Made by a program: the position numbers and the translations under genes. Under the pieces are notes generated by a model. That model was not told where the DNA came from. It saw only the letters and a list, made by a program, of their open reading frames with translations, and did no database searches. Positions 8,190 through 16,988 of a DNA stretch of 64,000 nt are shown in pieces (within the stretch, counting starts at the first letter, position 1; each line of letters starts with the position of its first letter). Source of the DNA: an uncultured Candidatus Melainabacteria bacterium (GTDB taxonomy: Bacteria > Cyanobacteriota > Vampirovibrionia > Gastranaerophilales > Gastranaerophilaceae); contig CAKUTL010000001.1 of assembly GCA_934692295.1 (NCBI GenBank), positions 66,399 through 130,398 of the forward strand, written 5' to 3'.

Positions 8190-8990
8190 ATGTCAAGCAA
8201 TGTAGGCTCAGTTAATGCTCCGTTAATGGGTGCATTTCAATACAACCCATATGCTATGGACGGTTTTGATGAAATAGATATGTCCTACAATCAACCTTTC
8301 GCAATGGGTGGAAGCATATTTGATGGCTCAGGTTACGGCGGTATGGGTATGCCAATGATGCCGATGACCGGAGGTGTAACCGGTTATAATCCTCAATCAT
8401 ATTTTAATAATATGAGAGATTATCAAAAATTTTATATTGATTACAATGTCGATCAGCAGAATATGCAAAGGAACGCAGATTTAAGAATCAACGCATCTTT
8501 AGAAGGAATAAAGGATGCCGCAGCCGTTCTGCAAGATAAGATTAAACAAAACGAACAAGACCAAGTTCCGGATGCGTTTAAGGCATATGTTCAAAGTGTA
8601 AGAACAGCTTATGGTCAAGGTTCTGAAAAAGAAGTTGAAGCCCGAGCATTGAATTTGTATGAACAGATGACCGGCAAATCCTTGATTCAAGACTTGCGAG
8701 ATAACGGACACGGTTCATTCACTCAAGGTTTGTTACAATCTTTGACATTCAGTACAACTTATAGAACATCTGCAGAAGATAATATTGCTACAATCACAGG
8801 TCAACCAGCAGGTACAACTGAGAAATTTACTCAAGGTTGCGGTAAGGTTGTCGGTGCAGGGGCTGCAGGTGCGGCAATAGGTGCAATTGCAGGCAAGTTA
8901 TCTCATTCTGGCAAAGTTGGAACAGTTGTCGGACTTGTAGCCGCTGGAGTATCCGCAGTGTTATCATTCGTAACAGGCGGGAAAGGATAG
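8190..8990 (+). CDS. Uncharacterised protein with C-terminal glycine-zipper membrane segment
   Basis: The 266-residue product starts with a Gly/Met/Tyr/Pro-rich low-complexity stretch (1-75, with NPYAMDG, GGMGMPMMPMTGG, NPQSYF), then a helical middle (76-205), and ends in a double glycine-zipper hairpin (about 218-262: VVGAGAAGAAIGAIAGKL and VGTVVGLVAAGVSAVLSF). Such zippers can insert into or span membranes and oligomerise. A strong ribosome binding site (GGAGG at 8179-8183) fixes the start. It resembles in layout, but in reversed order, the tandem proteins at 25047-27239. No signal peptide; function unknown. Confidence 0.68.
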   Translation: MSSNVGSVNAPLMGAFQYNPYAMDGFDEIDMSYNQPFAMGGSIFDGSGYGGMGMPMMPMTGGVTGYNPQSYFNNMRDYQKFYIDYNVDQQNMQRNADLRINASLEGIKDAAAVLQDKIKQNEQDQVPDAFKAYVQSVRTAYGQGSEKEVEARALNLYEQMTGKSLIQDLRDNGHGSFTQGLLQSLTFSTTYRTSAEDNIATITGQPAGTTEKFTQGCGKVVGAGAAGAAIGAIAGKLSHSGKVGTVVGLVAAGVSAVLSFVTGGKG

Positions 8991-9033
8991 ATTTTATAAA
9001 CATACATAATACCCCCTTCAAAATTAACCCCTC

Positions 9034-9070
9034 AAAAATCCGGAGTTCAGAAATGAATTTCGGATTTTTT
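9034..9070 (+). terminator. Intrinsic terminator for the 8190-8990 gene
   Basis: AAAAATCCG (9034-9042) pairs with CGGATTTTT (9061-9069), and the run of T residues continues to 9070. Confidence 0.75.
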
Positions 9071-9075
9071 AATAA

Positions 9076-9107
9076 AAAAAGTCCTGCTAAAAGGAGTAAT
9101 AGCAGGA
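9076..9107 (-). terminator. Intrinsic terminator on the minus strand
   Basis: TCCTGCTA (9082-9089) pairs with TAGCAGGA (9100-9107). On the minus strand the hairpin is followed by a T run (9080 downwards). The nearest minus-strand gene, the HAD hydrolase, ends 310 bp away, across a repeat block. Confidence 0.7.
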
Positions 9108-9252
9108 ATATAGTTCAGTAAAAGAGACATCTGATAACATTATTACCTCTTTTTTTAATTCGTCAAATATTTTTTCTTTTTGATAATTACTACGTTATAA
9201 CGAAAAAAGGGAAGTATATTTCGCATAGGGAGAGAAAAATAACTTAACGCAT

Positions 9253-9360
9253 ATGTCATCCTGAGCAGAGCGAAGGATCTCTAGCTGTGGCGTACGGATA
9301 GAGATTTCGAAACTAGTTCGGAATGACAGTACGGTTATAGCCGTCATTCTAAGGGATAGA
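9253..9360. repeat. Dispersed repeat, copy 2
   Basis: It contains GTCATCCTGAGCAGAGCGAA, GATCTCTAGC, AGAGATTTCGAAAC, GGAATGACAG and a last GTCATTCTAAG. The half-sites are inverted relative to each other as in the other copies. The stretch 8991-9416 holds only this block and the two terminators. Confidence 0.75.
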
Positions 9361-9416
9361 CAGAAGAAAAGAGAAAAAATTTTATCTCTCAAAATGCCAT
9401 TTTTGAACAGGATAAT

Positions 9417-10109
9417 TTAAACTTTAGCCTTTATATCAAATAATGTTTTATCAAATTCTCTAAAACTGTTGATAATTGAGCTTACTGCAGGAATTGATTT
9501 ATAAAGTTCCGGACTTTCTTCAGAACAAATCGCAACAATTTTACCGATATGGGCAGCTCTTGCAGATTCTATGCCAGAAATTGCATCTTCAACAACTATG
9601 CAATCTTCGGTTTTTAGTCCTAAATTTTTTGCTGCGATTTCATAAATATCCGGAGCAGGTTTCCCTGGGATTATGCCGTCTGAATAAACAATTTTGTCTA
9701 AATCGAACCATTTTGCAAGGTTAAAATGCTCGATATAAAAATCTACATTATCCTTTTCGGACATTGTAGCAATCGTTCTTGGAATATCATTTTCTTTCAA
9801 AAAGTCTAAAAACTCTACAACACCGTCAGCCAAATGGAAATTTTCTTTATCTTTTAGACACATTTGGCGATAAAACGCCTCTTTTTCTTTTCCTAATTTT
9901 TCAACCATTTCAGGAGTCGGTTGTTTCCCAATTGCATATTTGATAATCTCTTCATTCGTTCTGCCGAACATATATTTTAGCATTTCTTCATCAGAAAAAG
10001 GAGTACCTCTGAGTTTTCTTGAAAACTCAACCCACGCTTCTTTATGTTTTGGAGAATCCCAATACAATGTCCCGTTAAAATCAAAAATTATACCTTTATA
10101 TGTCTTCAT
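9417..10109 (-). CDS. HAD-superfamily hydrolase (beta-phosphoglucomutase/phosphatase-like)
   Basis: The 230-residue product has HAD motif I FDFNGTLYW (residues 10-18; nucleophile Asp10), a helical cap (about 18-90), motif II TMSEK (about 115-119), motif III Lys in PGKPAPDIY (about 148-156) and motif IV VVEDAISGIESARAA (about 172-186). In motif I the second Asp, the general acid in many phosphatases, is Asn12, a variant seen in part of the family. Substrate is not predictable; a small sugar phosphate is the usual type. It lies 23 bp downstream of the TPR lipoprotein gene and is probably in the same transcript. Confidence 0.85.
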   Translation of the reverse strand: MKTYKGIIFDFNGTLYWDSPKHKEAWVEFSRKLRGTPFSDEEMLKYMFGRTNEEIIKYAIGKQPTPEMVEKLGKEKEAFYRQMCLKDKENFHLADGVVEFLDFLKENDIPRTIATMSEKDNVDFYIEHFNLAKWFDLDKIVYSDGIIPGKPAPDIYEIAAKNLGLKTEDCIVVEDAISGIESARAAHIGKIVAICSEESPELYKSIPAVSSIINSFREFDKTLFDIKAKV

Positions 10110-10132
10110 TTTACTATTTTCCTATTCAAATT

Positions 10133-10741
10133 TTACTGCTGATTTTCCATAATTTTGTTGTACAAATCCAAATATGTTTGAGCTTGTTTTTCCTTATTTA
10201 GCATTTTATAAGAATATGCCAAGTTATAATAAATATTTGGATTTCCGTTTTTCAAATCCAAAGCTCTGAAGAAATTATATTTTGCGTTTCTGTAATCCTT
10301 CAACTTCAAATACGCACAGCCCATATTATAGTATCCATAAGAAAAATCGTCTTTATACTTTACAGATTTTTTAAATTCTGCCAGTGCCATATTCGGTTTT
10401 TCTTGAATAAAATATATATAACCCAAGTTGTAATGAGCTTTATAATTCTTTGGGTCTTTGGTAATCGCTTGGTTGTACATATAAATAGCTTGGTCTATTT
10501 TGTCTTTATCTTGCAAAATATTTCCCATAATCAGCCAATCTTCTGTACTTCTATCATCATCTGACTTACCTTTTAAAATTTCTAAAGCAGAATCAATTTC
10601 ATTTTGGGCATAAAAAACTTTTGCCTGTTCCGTTACGGCATCAGGCTTCACAGGTTCAGTCGATTTTTGCCATGGCAATGTTGATGCCGAAACCGCACAA
10701 CCACTACTCAAAATAATCAATGTTACTAATAATTTTTTCAT
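10133..10741 (-). CDS. TPR-repeat lipoprotein-like protein
   Basis: I place the start at the ATG at 10741 (202 residues); the longer frame needs a GTG. The N-terminus MKKLLVTLIILSSGC is a short signal peptide with a possible lipobox (SSGC, Cys15), so the product is probably exported and lipid-anchored. Four to five TPR units follow (WLIMGNILQDKDKIDQAIYM, AHYNLGYIYFIQEKPNMAL, GYYNMGCAYLKLKDYRNAK, IYYNLAYSYKMLNKEKQAQ). It belongs to the group of TPR proteins common in this window (6864, 44156). It is divergent from the ABC permease gene at 10831. Confidence 0.8.
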   Translation of the reverse strand: MKKLLVTLIILSSGCAVSASTLPWQKSTEPVKPDAVTEQAKVFYAQNEIDSALEILKGKSDDDRSTEDWLIMGNILQDKDKIDQAIYMYNQAITKDPKNYKAHYNLGYIYFIQEKPNMALAEFKKSVKYKDDFSYGYYNMGCAYLKLKDYRNAKYNFFRALDLKNGNPNIYYNLAYSYKMLNKEKQAQTYLDLYNKIMENQQ

Positions 10742-10830
10742 AACTAAATTATAAAATAAATCCACAAAATTTTCCAGTTAATAATCGTTTATTTCTTGAC
10801 GAAATTAGCTGATAATGAGATAATCAAGTT

Positions 10831-11703
10831 ATGTTTAAGTATTATGGAAAAACTGCACCATATTTGTTTTTGTTGCCGGCAGGAATAGTTTTACTTTTCT
10901 TCTTTTTTATTCCGTTTTTCCAAACTATCGGACTTAGTTTTTTTGATTATGCTAATAATATTTACAGCCCAAATTTTGCCGGTTTAAAAAATTATATTGA
11001 AATTTTGCACAATCCAATATTTTATAAGGTTATGATAAATACTATTATTTATCTTGTGGTAGCAGTACCGATTTTGGCAATAATACCGTTATTTTTAGCG
11101 ATTTTAATTAACCAAAAAATAAGAGGAATTACATTATACAAAATCTTGATTTACTTGCCTGTAATTGTATCAATCGTTGTTGCAGCAATTGCATTTAAGT
11201 GGTTATATGCAGAACAGGGTATTTTGAATTATTTGTTAAATGTTTTGCATATCCATTCAATCGGGTGGCTGACCGATCCAAGATATGCGATTTATTCCGT
11301 GATAATCGTTACTATTTGGAAAGGTATCGGATATTATATGATGATTTATCTTGCTGCATTGATGAGTGTGCCAAAGGAACTTTACGAGGCTTGTGATATA
11401 GATGGTGCAAATTTCTTGACTAAACATTTGACAGTAACAGTTCCGCATATTATGCCGACAATCGCTCTTGTTACAACGATAAGCTCAATTTCTGCGATGA
11501 AAATTTTTGCTGAAATTTATGTAATGACAAAAGGCGGACCGTTAAACTCGACAAAGACAATTGTGTACTATATTTATGAAAAGGCATTTGAAAATCTTGA
11601 TTTAGGTTATGCTTCAGCAATGGCAGTAATTCTGCTTGCTATTGTAATGATATTTTCACTAATCAATATTTTATGCTTTGAGAAAAACAAATACCAAATT
11701 TAA
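10831..11703 (+). CDS. Carbohydrate ABC transporter permease, MalF/UgpA type
   Basis: The 290-residue product has six membrane segments beginning with PYLFLLPAGIVLLFFFFIPF and the binding-protein-dependent permease EAA loop 'ELYEACDIDGANFLTKHLTV' near residues 187-207, which docks on the ATPase. This is the first of the two permease subunits of a CUT1-type sugar or glycerol-phosphate importer. The second permease follows after 11 bp. No solute-binding protein or ATPase gene is present on either side, so those must be encoded elsewhere. Confidence 0.9.
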   Translation: MFKYYGKTAPYLFLLPAGIVLLFFFFIPFFQTIGLSFFDYANNIYSPNFAGLKNYIEILHNPIFYKVMINTIIYLVVAVPILAIIPLFLAILINQKIRGITLYKILIYLPVIVSIVVAAIAFKWLYAEQGILNYLLNVLHIHSIGWLTDPRYAIYSVIIVTIWKGIGYYMMIYLAALMSVPKELYEACDIDGANFLTKHLTVTVPHIMPTIALVTTISSISAMKIFAEIYVMTKGGPLNSTKTIVYYIYEKAFENLDLGYASAMAVILLAIVMIFSLINILCFEKNKYQI

Positions 11704-11714
11704 GAGGAAAAATT

Positions 11715-12581
11715 TTGAAAATTTTAGAAAAACTTAAAGATAAAATTAAACTAAAAAATATTTGGATACATGCAATTCTAATTTTTGTATCTATTCTTTC
11801 AATATTTCCTTTTATTTGGTTGTTATCAACATCATTAAAAGGTAGCGGAGAGAATATTTTTGCCTATCCGCCAACAATTATTCCTAAGGATTTTACATTT
11901 GCAAATTATGTTGGTGTTTGGCACAAAGTTGACTTGATGAGATATTTTATCAACAGTATGATTGTTGCAGGCGGGACGGTTTTGTTAAACCTAATCTTGT
12001 CATCTCTTGCAGGATACCCGCTTGCCAGAATGGAATTTAAAGGCAAAAAGATTGCTTTTTTCTCAATCCTTGCAACAATTATGGTTCCATTCCAAGCAAT
12101 AATGTTGCCTGTGTATTTGATTACACTTAAACTTCATCTTGTTGATAGCGTAAATGATACAATGGGATTTATCGGATTGATTATGCCGTTTGCAGTCAGT
12201 GCATTCGGAATATTTTTAATGCGTCAAGCCTTTTTAGCAATCCCAAGAGAAATGGAAGAAGCTGCAATTGTAGATGGCTGTAATGTTTTCCAAGTCTTTT
12301 GGAAAGTTTTACTCCCAATGGTTAAACCTTCTCTTGCGGTTCTTGCAATTTTTACATTTATCGGTTCTTGGGGTGAATTCCTTTGGCCAAGTATCGTTTT
12401 GACAAAAGAAGCAATGTACACTCTTCCTGTCGGGGTAAATAACTTGCAAGGGATGTTCTCTTCTAATTGGAGATTTATTGCCGCAGGTTCAATAATATCA
12501 ACAATTCCAATTATAATATTTTTCCTTGCGATGCAAAAATACTTTATTTCCGGAGAAAATGAGGGTGCCGTAAAAGGCTAA
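11715..12581 (+). CDS. Carbohydrate ABC transporter permease, MalG/UgpE type
   Basis: Translation starts at a TTG (11715) preceded by AGAGGA (11704-11709). The 288-residue protein has six membrane segments and the EAA loop 'EMEEAAIVDGCNVFQVFWKV' (about 178-197) followed by the PMVKPSLAVLAIF segment typical of the MalG side. It pairs with the preceding permease. Its last 4 bp overlap the 3' end of tadA, which is transcribed towards it, so the two genes end tail-to-tail without room for a terminator. Confidence 0.9.
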   Translation: MKILEKLKDKIKLKNIWIHAILIFVSILSIFPFIWLLSTSLKGSGENIFAYPPTIIPKDFTFANYVGVWHKVDLMRYFINSMIVAGGTVLLNLILSSLAGYPLARMEFKGKKIAFFSILATIMVPFQAIMLPVYLITLKLHLVDSVNDTMGFIGLIMPFAVSAFGIFLMRQAFLAIPREMEEAAIVDGCNVFQVFWKVLLPMVKPSLAVLAIFTFIGSWGEFLWPSIVLTKEAMYTLPVGVNNLQGMFSSNWRFIAAGSIISTIPIIIFFLAMQKYFISGENEGAVKG

Positions 12582-13018
12582 TTTTCAGACTTTCGCATAG
12601 CATCGAAAAAATCTGCCAAAAGTTTATCGCATACCTCTTCTTGTATTCCGCCATAAACATTTAACTTAGAAGTAGATAATTTTCGCAAATCAATTTTGGA
12701 TGAAAAACTTCCGTAATTATTGTCATAACTCCCAAAATAAACGGATTTAATTCTTGATTGTAAAATTGCCCAACCACACATAGGACAAGGTTCAAGGGTT
12801 ACATACAATTCACAATCATCAAGTCGCCAGTTGTTAAAAATTTTTTCAACTTCTCTAATTGCCAAAATTTCAGCATGAGAAGTTATATCATTGTCTTTTT
12901 CTCTTGTGTTATGAGCCTTTGCAATGATTTTGCCATTCTTAACGACAACTGCTCCAACCGGAATATCACCATCAGACTTTTTAGCTTCTTCTATTGCAGC
13001 TTCCATAAAGTTTTCCAC
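12578..13018 (-). CDS. tadA: tRNA-specific adenosine deaminase TadA
   Basis: The 146-residue protein has the zinc-binding and catalytic motifs HAEILAI (His and catalytic Glu, about residues 48-54) and PCPMCGWAILQSRI (about 77-90), with the GSYDNNYGSF segment that marks TadA rather than cytidine deaminases. It deaminates the wobble adenosine of tRNA-Arg(ACG) to inosine. The start codon overlaps the last base of the sensor-kinase gene (13018), so it is translationally linked to a two-component system, an unusual operon partner. Confidence 0.93.
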   Translation of the reverse strand: MENFMEAAIEEAKKSDGDIPVGAVVVKNGKIIAKAHNTREKDNDITSHAEILAIREVEKIFNNWRLDDCELYVTLEPCPMCGWAILQSRIKSVYFGSYDNNYGSFSSKIDLRKLSTSKLNVYGGIQEEVCDKLLADFFDAMRKSEN

Positions 13019-14712
13019 TATGAAACAACCTCATTTTCTGTTGCAATATTTAATGTAATTACTGCTCTAAATCCGTATTCATCATCCGAAAATAATTCAA
13101 TTGTTCCGCCCATAGCTTCCACAAGCCCTTTAACAATAAACAAACCCAAACCACTTCCTCTGGTTGTTCTTGTCATATTATCATCAAGTCTTACAAATTT
13201 CCCAAACAAGGATTGAAGTTTCTTAGGCGAAATTTTATCGCATTTATTTTTAACCGTAATTACAGCTTTATCATTCATAACCGCAGTATCTACCAAAATC
13301 GGAGTATCCGGATATGAATACTTAACAGCATTTTCGTACAAGTTAACAAAAACCTGTTCCAACCTTCCTTTATCTGCAACAACCTGCGGAAAATCAGGGG
13401 CTAAATCAACAACAATTTCATGCCCGTCCCTTTTTCTCAAAAGCAATTCTGCTTGTTCAAAAACTTTATTTAACCAGATATTATCATTAACAGTACGTAA
13501 TCGCATTCCTTCAATATCAGGAATTGTCAACAAATCTTCAATTAAACGTTTTAGACGTTCTGATTGCTCTTTGATAATTCTCAGAGATTTTTGTTTTGTT
13601 TCCTCATCTATAACAATATCTTGACGCATCAATCTTGATGTATAACCTTGAATACTTGTTAACGGAGTTCTCAATTCATGGCTTACAGTATCAATCAAGT
13701 TAGAACGAAATTCGTTCAAGGCTTTCAATTCCATATTCTTACGTTTCAATTGCAAATAAGTTTTATGAATTTCTGAAGCCATATTATTAAATTCATTTGC
13801 TAAGAAAACAATTTCATACGGAGTGAATGATGTTGTCAAAAGCCTAATTTGACGTTGATAATTACCTTTTGAAAGTGCGATAACAGCCTTGAACAACTGT
13901 CTGATATTGATATAAAGATAATACATATAAAAACCGATAAGCAACATCATTGCCAAAATTGCAGACAATACAGAAATAATTATCTTAACTCGGTTATCTA
14001 AAATTGCACGTTTAGCCATGTTTTCGGTTGTATTAACAACAATAGTCAAATCAGGGTTATGACGTCTTAAATAAACAATCGGTCTATTTTTTTCATCCCC
14101 AAAAATTACCGGTGCATCAACCTCCATATCCGTAGGAAGTAAATCTAATGTTTCTTTAAATACTTCCGGCGTAAAATTGTGAGATGAAATTAAATGATTA
14201 TTTTTATCTAATATATAAATCTGACGATTATCATTTTCTAAAGACTTGAACAATTGAGAATCCCAATTATTTGCATTAAAGATGATTACAAGAAATGAAC
14301 CGTCCTTCATCTGAGTTGATAAAATCGGTTTTTCGTTTATGTGAGAATCGTCTGCAATTTTTTCCAACTCTTGAGGATTATGAACGATTACAATATCTTC
14401 GCAGTTAGGGTACCTTTTAGCAACATCTTTAATAAATTTATCTTTCAATTTTTTAGATGGCAAATACTCCAATGTGTCGGCAATCTGTGCCAAAGTAGAT
14501 TCATTAGTTTTCAAAAAGAAATCAACTTCATCAGACACCATACTGGCAACAAGAATTGCTGATTCTCTCAATTGGTGTCTAACTGATTGTTGGTTAATAT
14601 TATTGATAATAAAACCGCTAATAGACATTGGAATTACAACTGCAATAAAAAACACAATTGCAATCTGTTCAATAATTTTTAATCTTTTAAACCCAAAACC
14701 AAAATTTTTCAT
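13018..14712 (-). CDS. Membrane sensor histidine kinase
   Basis: I use the ATG at 14712, 7 bp after the response-regulator stop; the longer frame from 14733 needs a TTG. The 564-residue product has a membrane segment (about 11-36), a Cache-like extracytoplasmic domain (about 40-225), a second segment (about 236-260), a HAMP linker, HisKA with VSHELRTPLTSIQGY (phospho-accepting His), and an HATPase domain with NLYENAVKYS (N box) and GSGLGLFIVKGLVEAMGG (G2 box). It should autophosphorylate and pass the phosphate to the adjacent regulator. The ligand is not predictable. Confidence 0.92.
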   Translation of the reverse strand: MKNFGFGFKRLKIIEQIAIVFFIAVVIPMSISGFIINNINQQSVRHQLRESAILVASMVSDEVDFFLKTNESTLAQIADTLEYLPSKKLKDKFIKDVAKRYPNCEDIVIVHNPQELEKIADDSHINEKPILSTQMKDGSFLVIIFNANNWDSQLFKSLENDNRQIYILDKNNHLISSHNFTPEVFKETLDLLPTDMEVDAPVIFGDEKNRPIVYLRRHNPDLTIVVNTTENMAKRAILDNRVKIIISVLSAILAMMLLIGFYMYYLYINIRQLFKAVIALSKGNYQRQIRLLTTSFTPYEIVFLANEFNNMASEIHKTYLQLKRKNMELKALNEFRSNLIDTVSHELRTPLTSIQGYTSRLMRQDIVIDEETKQKSLRIIKEQSERLKRLIEDLLTIPDIEGMRLRTVNDNIWLNKVFEQAELLLRKRDGHEIVVDLAPDFPQVVADKGRLEQVFVNLYENAVKYSYPDTPILVDTAVMNDKAVITVKNKCDKISPKKLQSLFGKFVRLDDNMTRTTRGSGLGLFIVKGLVEAMGGTIELFSDDEYGFRAVITLNIATENEVVS

Positions 14713-14719
14713 AAGCAAA

Positions 14720-15436
14720 CTACTCTTCAGCAAATGGTGTCAACTTATAACCAACATTAGTAACAGTATGCAAATATTTTGGGTCTTTTGCATTCGGCTC
14801 AATTTTATTTCTCAAGCCACCAACATGAACCCTCAACATTCTTACATCTTCATTACTATCATAACCCCAAACCTCATCCAACAATGTAGCCAAAGTAACA
14901 GGGTGATTAAAATGCTGCATCAAACAATAAAGAATTTCAAATTCAGTTGGAGTTAACTTGACCTTTTTATTAACAATAACAGCTTCCAATGACTCCGGAA
15001 ATATCTCAATATCGCCACTTCTCAAAACTTCATTAGAAAGAGGAGTTTCTTCGATACTAACAGAATTTCTACGAAGCAAAACCCTTATTCTTAGCAAAAC
15101 TTCTTGAATATCAAAAGGTTTAACCAAATAATCATCTGCTCCACAATCAAAACCATCTGTTTTATCTTCAATTGTACCTTTTGCGGTAAGCATCAAAATT
15201 GGAATAGATAATTTTGCTTGGCGGATATTTTTACAAACATCAAAACCATTCATTCTTGGCATCATAACATCAAGCAAAATTAAATCGTAAGTGTTATTTA
15301 GAGCTTTGTTCAAACCCTCAAGACCGTCCTTTGCAGTATCGACAAAATAACCACTGCTTCTAACGTCAAATTCTAACAAATCTCTGATTTCATCATCATC
15401 ATCAACTATCAAAATTCTCTTCTGCACATCGCCCAT
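14720..15436 (-). CDS. OmpR/PhoB-family response regulator
   Basis: The start at 15436 is chosen because AAAGGAG sits just upstream of MGDVQKRILIVDDDDEIRD; the frame extends upstream to 15484 without signal. The 238-residue product has a receiver domain with the acidic pocket DDDD, phospho-acceptor in LILLDVMMPRMNG, and Lys in VKPFD, then a winged-helix DNA-binding domain (LTPTEFEILYCLMQH, VRMLRVHVGGLRNKIE, VTNVGYKL). It is the first gene of a regulator, kinase, tadA operon. Confidence 0.94.
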   Translation of the reverse strand: MGDVQKRILIVDDDDEIRDLLEFDVRSSGYFVDTAKDGLEGLNKALNNTYDLILLDVMMPRMNGFDVCKNIRQAKLSIPILMLTAKGTIEDKTDGFDCGADDYLVKPFDIQEVLLRIRVLLRRNSVSIEETPLSNEVLRSGDIEIFPESLEAVIVNKKVKLTPTEFEILYCLMQHFNHPVTLATLLDEVWGYDSNEDVRMLRVHVGGLRNKIEPNAKDPKYLHTVTNVGYKLTPFAEE

Positions 15437-15586
15437 AAAAAACACTCCTTTTTTATAGAAACATTGTACAAAACAACTTTTCATTTTTCAATCAAATTTA
15501 AAGATTGTAAATATAAAACGTAAAGAATTCATCTATTTAAATTGGCTCATTAAATTTAACAAAAGAGCTTAAGTCGCAATATAAAA

Positions 15587-15611
15587 ATGGCGGATTTTTT
15601 TAATCCGCCAT
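15587..15611 (-). terminator. Intrinsic terminator for the yuiD-like/ispA/rsgA cluster
   Basis: ATGGCGGATT (15587-15596) pairs perfectly with AATCCGCCAT (15602-15611). On the minus strand a TTTTTAT tract follows. It lies 23 bp after the stop codon at 15634. Confidence 0.85.
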
Positions 15612-15633
15612 CGAAAAAATTTTTCTTTAATTC

Positions 15634-16110
15634 TTATTTCAAAATAAACCAGTGGAACAAATAAGCGAAACATATACCAAAAATTGCACCCACAAAAACT
15701 TCAAAAGGAGTATGACCAAGAAGTTCTTTTAATTTTCCTCCAACTGATTGCAAGTCATGGTGATAAAAATCTTCCATCATTTTGTTTAAGCAAGCTGCAG
15801 TTTTTCCAGCTGCTCTTCTCAATCCTGCAGCATCATACATAATGATTAGTGAAAACCCTAATGACATAGCAAATAAGATTGAATCATAACCTTGTAAAAT
15901 CCCTACCATTGTAGATAATCCCATTACACCAGCAGAGTGAGAACTAGGCATTCCTCCTGTTGTTGAAAAAATCTTGAAATTAACTCTTCTGCTTTTTACT
16001 GTAAACAAAATAAACTTTATCACTTGAGCAAAAAAAGCAGATGCAACTCCACAAGTAATTACTTCATAACCGTTATTTGCAATTGTGGATCTTACTACAT
16101 CTAAAAACAT
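15634..16110 (-). CDS. Divergent PAP2-family membrane protein (DUF212/YuiD-like)
   Basis: The 158-residue protein has four to five membrane segments and the DUF212 signature: FFAQVIKFI, FSTTGGMPSSHSAGVMGLS (52-70), DAAGLRRAAGKTA and LKELLGHTPFEVFVGAIFGI. The PSSH and GHTP histidines recall the phosphatidic-acid phosphatase fold, but the family function is not established. Its start overlaps the ispA stop by one base, so both are translated from one message, which suggests a link with isoprenoid diphosphate metabolism. Confidence 0.85.
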   Translation of the reverse strand: MFLDVVRSTIANNGYEVITCGVASAFFAQVIKFILFTVKSRRVNFKIFSTTGGMPSSHSAGVMGLSTMVGILQGYDSILFAMSLGFSLIIMYDAAGLRRAAGKTAACLNKMMEDFYHHDLQSVGGKLKELLGHTPFEVFVGAIFGICFAYLFHWFILK

Positions 16111-16988
16111 TAAATACCTACTCTCTCATTTATTTTCTTAATCATATCTTTGAATATTTCTGATTCAAAATTCTGTTTTTTCATTATATCACAGCATTTC
16201 TCAAATAAGCAAGAAAGTTTACATTTTGACTCTTCCAAACCGTATAGAGAAACATATGTCAACTTACCTTCTTCTTTATCTTTGCCCAAAGTTTTACCCA
16301 TTTCTTCAAATGTTGAAATCTCATCCAAAATATCATCCGCAATTTGGAATGCTAAACCAAAGGTTTCAGCAAATTCTGTTAGGGCATCCAGCTTTTCATC
16401 GTCTGCTCCTGCTATAATTGCACCCGTTCTCATTGAAAGTTTGAATAAATCAGATGTTTTGTGCAAATGCAAATATTCAAGCGTTTTTTCTTTATCAATT
16501 ATTTGAGTGTTATTTTCAGATTCAATATCTACAACCTGCCCTGCAATAACTCCTCTTGCTCCTGCAAATTGAAAATATTCGTTCAAAACTCTTATCAAAA
16601 CAGATGGAGAAAGATTTTTTGAATTTTTAGTAATTACTTGTGGTGCAAAGGTAAGTAAAGCATCTCCTGCGAGTGTTGCAATTGCTTCTCCAAAAACCTT
16701 ATGATTAGAAGGTTTTCCTCTTCTAAAATCATCATTATCCATACAAGGTAAATCGTCATGAATTAGTGTTTGAGCATGTAGCATTTCAATTGCACAAGCT
16801 GTTGGGATTGCATCTTCTAACTCTCCGCCAAGGACTCTACAAGTTTCTAAACACATCACAGGGCGTAATCTTTTCCCTGGTAACATTACCGTATATTTCA
16901 TAGATTTGAAAATGCTTTCTGGATATTCAATTTGTAAAAATTCATTTAATTTATCGTTAACTAATTCAATATAATCATTCATTTTCAT
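16110..16988 (-). CDS. ispA: Polyprenyl (farnesyl/geranylgeranyl) diphosphate synthase
   Basis: The 292-residue protein has the first Asp-rich motif in HDDLPCMDNDDFRRGKPSNH (DDLPCMD with bulky residues around) and the second in FQIADDILDE, with GKRLRPVMCLE near residue 37 and KTSDLFKLSMRTGA for the isoprenyl-diphosphate chemistry. It condenses isopentenyl diphosphate with an allylic diphosphate using three Mg ions. The 3' end overlaps the yuiD-like gene and its 5' end overlaps rsgA by 14 bp. Product chain length (C15 or C20) cannot be decided from sequence reading alone. Confidence 0.9.
   Translation of the reverse strand: MKMNDYIELVNDKLNEFLQIEYPESIFKSMKYTVMLPGKRLRPVMCLETCRVLGGELEDAIPTACAIEMLHAQTLIHDDLPCMDNDDFRRGKPSNHKVFGEAIATLAGDALLTFAPQVITKNSKNLSPSVLIRVLNEYFQFAGARGVIAGQVVDIESENNTQIIDKEKTLEYLHLHKTSDLFKLSMRTGAIIAGADDEKLDALTEFAETFGLAFQIADDILDEISTFEEMGKTLGKDKEEGKLTYVSLYGLEESKCKLSCLFEKCCDIMKKQNFESEIFKDMIKKINERVGI

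Noticed and set aside
9195..9392. 65-codon minus-strand open frame
   Set aside because: Lies wholly in a copy of the dispersed repeat.
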